From: a bacterium
GTDB lineage: Bacteria; SZUA-79; Acidulodesulfobacterales; Acidulodesulfobacteraceae
Reading direction: 5' to 3'
Assembly: GCA_021788495.1 (NCBI GenBank)
Contig: JAJYKQ010000041.1
Coordinates: 1-9,102, forward strand
Length of the DNA stretch: 9,102 nucleotides
Shown here: piece after piece, positions 5,818-9,102 of the stretch
Numbering within the stretch: the first letter of the stretch is position 1
Layout: each line of letters begins with the position of its first letter
Position numbers and translations under genes: made by a program
The notes under the pieces: model-generated
Told to the model about the DNA's origin: nothing
What the model saw: the letters and a program-made list of their open reading frames with translations, nothing else
Databases searched by the model: none

Positions 5818-6375
5818 TTATAATAAGCTTTTTATTATAATCTCATATGCTTCCTTTAAATCTTTTACGTAAAAATCAGGAGCAATATTTTCGTCGTGTT
5901 CGTACATGAAATTTCTTATATAAAAAGATTTTAAACCGGAGTTTTTTGCAAGCATAATATCGCTGTCTTTGTCGCCGACCATATAGGATTTATCCGTATC
6001 GATATTAAATTTTTTTACACCTTTAAGAACCATCCCTGTTTCCGGTTTTCGGCAGGAGCATTTTATATTATAAGGTTCGACCGTTCCGTTTTCGTGATGA
6101 GGACAAAAATATAAATCGTCGATTATAACCCCGTTATCTTCGTATATCTTAAGAAGTTTATCGTTTACAGCTGCCAAATCTCTAGTATTAAAAAAGCCTT
6201 TTGCTATGCCCGCCTGATTAGTGACTATTATGAGCAAAAATCCGCAGGCTTTTAAAGACTTCAAGGCATCGATAGAATCCGGCATTATAATTATATCTTC
6301 AGGTTTTTTTAAATAACCGACGTCTTTAATCAATACGCCGTCCCTGTCTAAAAAAACGCATTTATTTTTATTCAT
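5818..6375 (-). CDS. gmhB: D-glycero-beta-D-manno-heptose-1,7-bisphosphate 7-phosphatase (HAD family)
   Basis: GmhB removes the C7 phosphate from heptose bisphosphate in the ADP-heptose pathway for the LPS inner core, in the cytoplasm. The HAD motifs are complete: FLDRDGV with Asp10 and Asp12, VTNQAGIAKG (51-60) with the motif II Thr, Lys110 in CRKPETGM, and MVGDKDSD (132-139). The structural zinc loop seen in GmhB is present as CPHH (91-94) and CSC (106-108), giving ligands Cys91, His93, Cys106 and Cys108. Length (185) is typical. A histidinol-phosphatase role is possible for this family, but the LPS neighbours favour GmhB. The start overlaps the end of the acyltransferase gene by 8 nt, implying translational coupling. 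The histidine-free C-terminal helix ends just before the copA promoter. Confidence 0.92.
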   Translation of the reverse strand: MNKNKCVFLDRDGVLIKDVGYLKKPEDIIIMPDSIDALKSLKACGFLLIIVTNQAGIAKGFFNTRDLAAVNDKLLKIYEDNGVIIDDLYFCPHHENGTVEPYNIKCSCRKPETGMVLKGVKKFNIDTDKSYMVGDKDSDIMLAKNSGLKSFYIRNFMYEHDENIAPDFYVKDLKEAYEIIIKSLL

Positions 6376-7297
6376 TTTTATCCGGTCTCGTTTTCCATCT
6401 GTTATGTATCCAGAACCACTGTTCGGGATATTGTTTTATTATATCTTCTATTTTTTCATTGAACATTCGCAGAATATTAATCGTGTCAATTTTTCTATTT
6501 CCGGTATATTTTATATCGAGCGGAGGTTCTATTATAAGCAGGTGTTTACCGTAATTTCCGGCACCCCTAGATATGCTTTCTTCGTTGAGTCTAACCATAA
6601 AAGCCGGCACTACCGGTAGTTTTGTTTTTGCGGCAATATTTGCCATGCCCGGCATAGTGCAGGCTTTGACTCCGAAAAAATCTACAAAAACGCCTATGCG
6701 TTTGGAGGCATTTTCGTCAGGCAAAAATCCCACTATCCCGTTGCCGTTCAAAGCCGTTATTATACTTTTTACAGCGTTTTGCCTATTATAAATAACATTA
6801 TTACCCGCCCCGCTCCTTAATTTATATAAGATTTTTTCAATATAAGGATTATCTAACGGTCTTGCCAGTACGTTGCCCCTAAAGCCTTTAAGCGCGAAAG
6901 TTTTTGCCAACAGCTCCCAGTTTCCGAAATGCGCCGTAAGCAGAAGTATGCCCTGTTTGCCGTAAATATTCTTTACATAATCGAAATTAGATTCTACAAA
7001 ATCGTCTATATTATCCTTATTATATTTATCTAGCCTGAAAATTTCGATAAAAACCATCCCGAGGTTTTTATAAAATTTTACTGAAATATCGGTTAATTCC
7101 TTTTCTGTTTTATCAGGAAAGGCGATTTTAAGATTGTTTAAGGTATGCTTTCTGTGTTTTTTGTCTAACTTATAAAATAATATTCCAAGAAACCTGCCTA
7201 TTTTTAAGGACATACCTAAAGGCAGGATATTTAAAAAGAGATAAAAAGAATATACTAAAATAAATTCAAAATACGCTAACAACTTGTTTTTTTTCAT
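6368..7297 (-). CDS. Lipid A biosynthesis acyltransferase (LpxL/HtrB family)
   Basis: This 309-residue inner-membrane enzyme adds a secondary acyl chain to the lipid A precursor, from acyl-ACP. A hydrophobic N-terminal segment (about 8-28) would anchor it. The catalytic HX4E motif is HFGNWE (His123/Glu128) within LLLTAHFGNWELL. Further family marks are FLPDENASKRIGVFVDFFG (191-209), where the more usual DQ is DE, then TMPGMANIAAKTKLPVVPAF (214-233) and the C-terminal WFWIHNRWKTRP (294-305). It starts within TAATG, sharing one base with the lpxK stop, and has no separate Shine-Dalgarno, so translation is probably coupled. The order lpxK-acyltransferase-gmhB is a normal LPS grouping. Chain length and position specificity (LpxL versus LpxM) cannot be read from the sequence. 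Confidence 0.93.
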   Translation of the reverse strand: MKKNKLLAYFEFILVYSFYLFLNILPLGMSLKIGRFLGILFYKLDKKHRKHTLNNLKIAFPDKTEKELTDISVKFYKNLGMVFIEIFRLDKYNKDNIDDFVESNFDYVKNIYGKQGILLLTAHFGNWELLAKTFALKGFRGNVLARPLDNPYIEKILYKLRSGAGNNVIYNRQNAVKSIITALNGNGIVGFLPDENASKRIGVFVDFFGVKACTMPGMANIAAKTKLPVVPAFMVRLNEESISRGAGNYGKHLLIIEPPLDIKYTGNRKIDTINILRMFNEKIEDIIKQYPEQWFWIHNRWKTRPDKNE

Positions 7298-8235
7298 TAG
7301 GCTTTGTTATAAATATATTCAAAAAAAGATTTATCGATAATTATTTCAAAATCTAAATAATAAATTTTACTGATTATATCGGAGTTATTGAATTCATTTA
7401 ATTCTTTTAATTTTACATAGTCCTTAAAAGTCGTAACTGCCATTAAGTCTTTGCTTTTACTTAACATTTTTTTTATATAAAGTATATCTTTATTGCTATA
7501 GCCGTGATGGTCTTTAAATTCTATTTTATAATCAATTTCAGCCCCGCAGTTTATTAAATTTTCGTAAAAATAATCGGGGTTCCCTATAGCGCAGACGGTA
7601 ATTATTCTTTTACTTTTTAAATTAGCCGACGGCATATTATTGTGCATGGATATGAGTTTATCTGGATTATAATAAGAATAAAATATCGGACAGTTCTTAT
7701 TATATTTTTTTATTTTGGTTTCAATGCTGTTTTTAAACCCTGAATTATTTTCCAATAATTCAGCATTGCATTTGTTGACAATTATAATGTCTGCATATTT
7801 TAAAGCGCTAAGGGGCTCCCTTAAAATTCCAGCCGGAAGGACGTTTTGAATGAAAATGTCAATATTGGCGTCTATAATTAATATATTTAGATTTTTCTTT
7901 ATGTTTAATGCCGTAAAACCGTCGTCTAAAATTACCGCTTTTTTGCAGCCTTCCGATTCGTTATGGGCGTCTTTATATGCGCATTTTCCTGAAATATATA
8001 TATCCTCAGTATCTGTTTGCAATAAACCGGATAATCCGGTCGCGGCACTTTCGGCAAGATTATAGTATATCTCGTCGTTGTTTAAACAAATTTTTGCCGC
8101 AGACAGTCTGTTTTTAGATATTATTACCGGAATATTTAATTTTTTAGAGCGGAATTTTTCAATTAATAGGATTACTTCATCTGGCAATTTTTTTCTGGAA
8201 ACAGGAATTTCATACTCCCAGCCAGCTATATAGAC
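7297..8235 (-). CDS. lpxK: LpxK, C-terminal part in the -1 frame (tetraacyldisaccharide 4'-kinase, split)
   Basis: This frame continues LpxK after the A9 run. Joined to the upstream part it gives 419 residues. After the join it reads VYIAGWEYEIPVSRKKLPDE, then IPVIISKNRLSAAK as in LpxK. Further marks are the Walker-B-like ILDDGF, LPAGILREPLSALKYADIIIVNK-like sequence, and near the C-terminus AIGNPDYFYENL, FKDHHGY (the DHH that follows the Rossmann part) and TTFKDYVKL, which corresponds to the usual TTEKDxVKL. Two oddities stand out: the canonical QH after DDGF is TA, and the segment between SKNRLSAAK and DDGF is roughly 40 residues longer than I expect. The frame stays open back to the A run; an in-frame TTG at 8187 has no ribosome site, so independent initiation is unlikely. 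The stop is in TAATG with the next gene's start. Confidence 0.8.
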   Translation of the reverse strand, partial: VYIAGWEYEIPVSRKKLPDEVILLIEKFRSKKLNIPVIISKNRLSAAKICLNNDEIYYNLAESAATGLSGLLQTDTEDIYISGKCAYKDAHNESEGCKKAVILDDGFTALNIKKNLNILIIDANIDIFIQNVLPAGILREPLSALKYADIIIVNKCNAELLENNSGFKNSIETKIKKYNKNCPIFYSYYNPDKLISMHNNMPSANLKSKRIITVCAIGNPDYFYENLINCGAEIDYKIEFKDHHGYSNKDILYIKKMLSKSKDLMAVTTFKDYVKLKELNEFNNSDIISKIYYLDFEIIIDKSFFEYIYNKA

Positions 8236-8555
8236 TTTTTTTTTAAACCGCCTTTGTATCCACGGCTTATAATACAGGGTCTTAAGCCTTTTTCGTATAA
8301 ATATTCGGCTAAGTTTAATGCAAAGGGGGTTTTCCCTGCTCCTCCCATATTAATATTGCCGAAACTGACCACGAATAAACCGGAATCTTTTGTATTTAAG
8401 CTACTGAAGGCGGCTCTTTTTATTTTTGAAAACAAAATGACGGCAAAAGACGATAAAATGAGCGGCAATTTCAAAGCTAGTTTGAAGAAGCTTGTTTTTT
8501 GCCCATATTCTTTCTTATTAGTCAAAAAATTAAGTATATGTTTATAAAATTTCAT
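8226..8555 (-). CDS. lpxK: LpxK, N-terminal part (zero frame, ends just after the A9 run)
   Basis: LpxK phosphorylates the 4' position of the lipid A disaccharide at the inner membrane. This 109-codon frame holds the N-terminal membrane helix (about 24-42) and the P-loop SFGNINMGGAGKTPF, with GGAGKT at 71-76, then ISRGYKGG (96-103), the LpxK equivalent of SRGYGG. It then runs into a lysine run (105-107) and stops two codons later at TAG 8228-8226. On its own it lacks the DDG, DHH and TTxKD regions and could not be a kinase. Its ATG overlaps the aminotransferase stop as ATGA, indicating translational coupling. AAGGAAG lies 16 bases upstream, too far for a normal ribosome site. The gene is either recoded, phase-variable or broken. 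Confidence 0.8.
   Translation of the reverse strand: MKFYKHILNFLTNKKEYGQKTSFFKLALKLPLILSSFAVILFSKIKRAAFSSLNTKDSGLFVVSFGNINMGGAGKTPFALNLAEYLYEKGLRPCIISRGYKGGLKKKSI
8235..8247 (-). other. lpxK: Candidate -1 frameshift or slippage site in lpxK (A9 run)
   Basis: On the minus strand TTT is followed by nine A and then G. In the zero frame this reads GGT TTA AAA AAA AAG. It therefore contains two tandem-slip heptamers in register: T TTA AAA (8247-8241) and A AAA AAG (8241-8235), the second identical to the E. coli dnaX site. Slipping back one base makes the next codon GTC at 8235-8233 and opens the long LpxK frame. A run of this length can also allow RNA polymerase slippage, so a subset of mRNAs could carry ten A and encode the whole protein without ribosomal shifting. 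Confidence 0.6.
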
Positions 8556-9102
8556 AATAATGAATTTGTAGCTTCCTTAATTCTATCTAATCCTTCTTTT
8601 ATGACATCCAATCCTGTTGCAAAAGATAATCTTATAAAATTATCGTTGCCGAATTCAATACCCGGAACTGCCGCGATAAGATATTTATCTAAAAGATAAT
8701 CGCAAAAACCTGTCGAGGAATTAATTTTAATCCCATTTTTTGCGTTACTAAAAATTTTAGATATATCTACGAATAAATAAAAAGCGCCGTCCGGTTTTAT
8801 AGGAATCATGCTTTTAATATTTTTATCGAAAAAATCTAGCATATAATTCCTTCTTTGCTGAAATTCATCCCGCATCATAACCGTAAATTCGTATCCGCCT
8901 TTAAGAGCTGCCAATGCCCCGTATTGCGCAAAAGTAGTAGGATTTGAAGTACTTTGTGATTGAATGTTGTTCATCGCAGATATCAAGTCTTTGGGTCCCG
9001 TCGTATAGCCTATCCTAAAGCCGGTCATAGAATAAGTCTTAGAAACTGCGTTAACGGCAATGGTATTTTCTTTCATAGATTTATCTACCATTAAAGCGTT
9101 AA
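8552..9102 (-). CDS. Class I PLP-dependent aminotransferase, aspartate aminotransferase-like (partial, N-terminus outside window)
   Basis: The frame is open to the window edge, so about the last 180 residues are visible. They begin just before the PLP lysine: NAVSKTYSMTGFRIGYTTGP matches the class I (aspartate aminotransferase-type) signature SK-x-YxMTGWRxGY, with the Schiff-base Lys in VSK. The small C-terminal domain follows, with PDGAFYLFVDIS and VPGIEFG, then NFIRLSFATG containing the Arg that binds the substrate alpha-carboxylate. The ATG at 9091 is internal, not the true start. The probable reaction is aspartate plus 2-oxoglutarate to oxaloacetate plus glutamate, but related Tyr, Phe or other specificities cannot be excluded. 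It ends in ATGA with the lpxK start, so lpxK translation depends on this gene, an unusual partner for lipid A synthesis. Confidence 0.9.
   Translation of the reverse strand, partial: NALMVDKSMKENTIAVNAVSKTYSMTGFRIGYTTGPKDLISAMNNIQSQSTSNPTTFAQYGALAALKGGYEFTVMMRDEFQQRRNYMLDFFDKNIKSMIPIKPDGAFYLFVDISKIFSNAKNGIKINSSTGFCDYLLDKYLIAAVPGIEFGNDNFIRLSFATGLDVIKEGLDRIKEATNSLL

Noticed and set aside
8187..8187. TTG at 8187 as the start of a separate gene
   Set aside because: No Shine-Dalgarno precedes it, the frame is open further upstream to the A9 run, and the product begins in the middle of the LpxK fold.

Overview
The window suggests an AT-rich, diderm (Gram-negative) bacterium capable of nitrogen fixation and probably anaerobic. 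It carries lipid A and heptose genes (lpxK, an lpxL/htrB-type acyltransferase, gmhB), which imply an LPS outer membrane. It also carries the paired PII-like genes nifI1 and nifI2, which are typical of methanogens and of anaerobic bacteria such as Desulfobacterota-like lineages. The lineage is an inference from gene content and composition; there is no rRNA or other phylogenetic marker here.

Layout. Positions 1-843 (+): the last 18 codons of an unidentified gene, then nifI1 and nifI2, post-translational regulators of nitrogenase. No nitrogenase structural gene follows; nifI2 instead meets a convergent DNA-repair gene, with the stop codons overlapping by 4 bp. Positions 840-1681 (-): an Ogt-type DNA methyltransferase preceded by an FmdB-type zinc-ribbon protein, probably one transcript. 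Positions 1682-1846: a 165-bp divergent promoter region with three copies of TTTACATA and a good extended -10 for fmdB. Positions 1847-3065 (+): a cysteine-free Crp/Fnr-family regulator and, 10 bp later, rsmD (16S rRNA methyltransferase). Positions 3133-9102 (-): a block of five genes in transcription order: aminotransferase (5' end outside the window), lpxK, lpxL-like acyltransferase, gmhB, then copA (Cu+-exporting P1B ATPase). The first four overlap (ATGA, TAATG and an 8-nt overlap), so they look translationally coupled. copA follows after 51 bp with its own candidate promoter.

The most notable feature is lpxK. It is split into two frames at a run of nine A residues. The zero frame there reads A AAA AAG, the same heptamer used for programmed -1 frameshifting in E. 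coli dnaX. A -1 shift, or one added A by polymerase slippage, gives a continuous 419-residue LpxK-like protein. It could be recoding of an essential lipid A gene, phase variation, or simply an indel or sequencing error; the sequence alone cannot decide. A second notable feature is the copA promoter, where a perfect inverted repeat sits in the -35/-10 spacer and the -10 box is so close to the ATG that a leaderless mRNA is predicted. There is no gene-free stretch longer than 165 bp, and I saw no tRNA, rRNA, CRISPR or insertion sequence.
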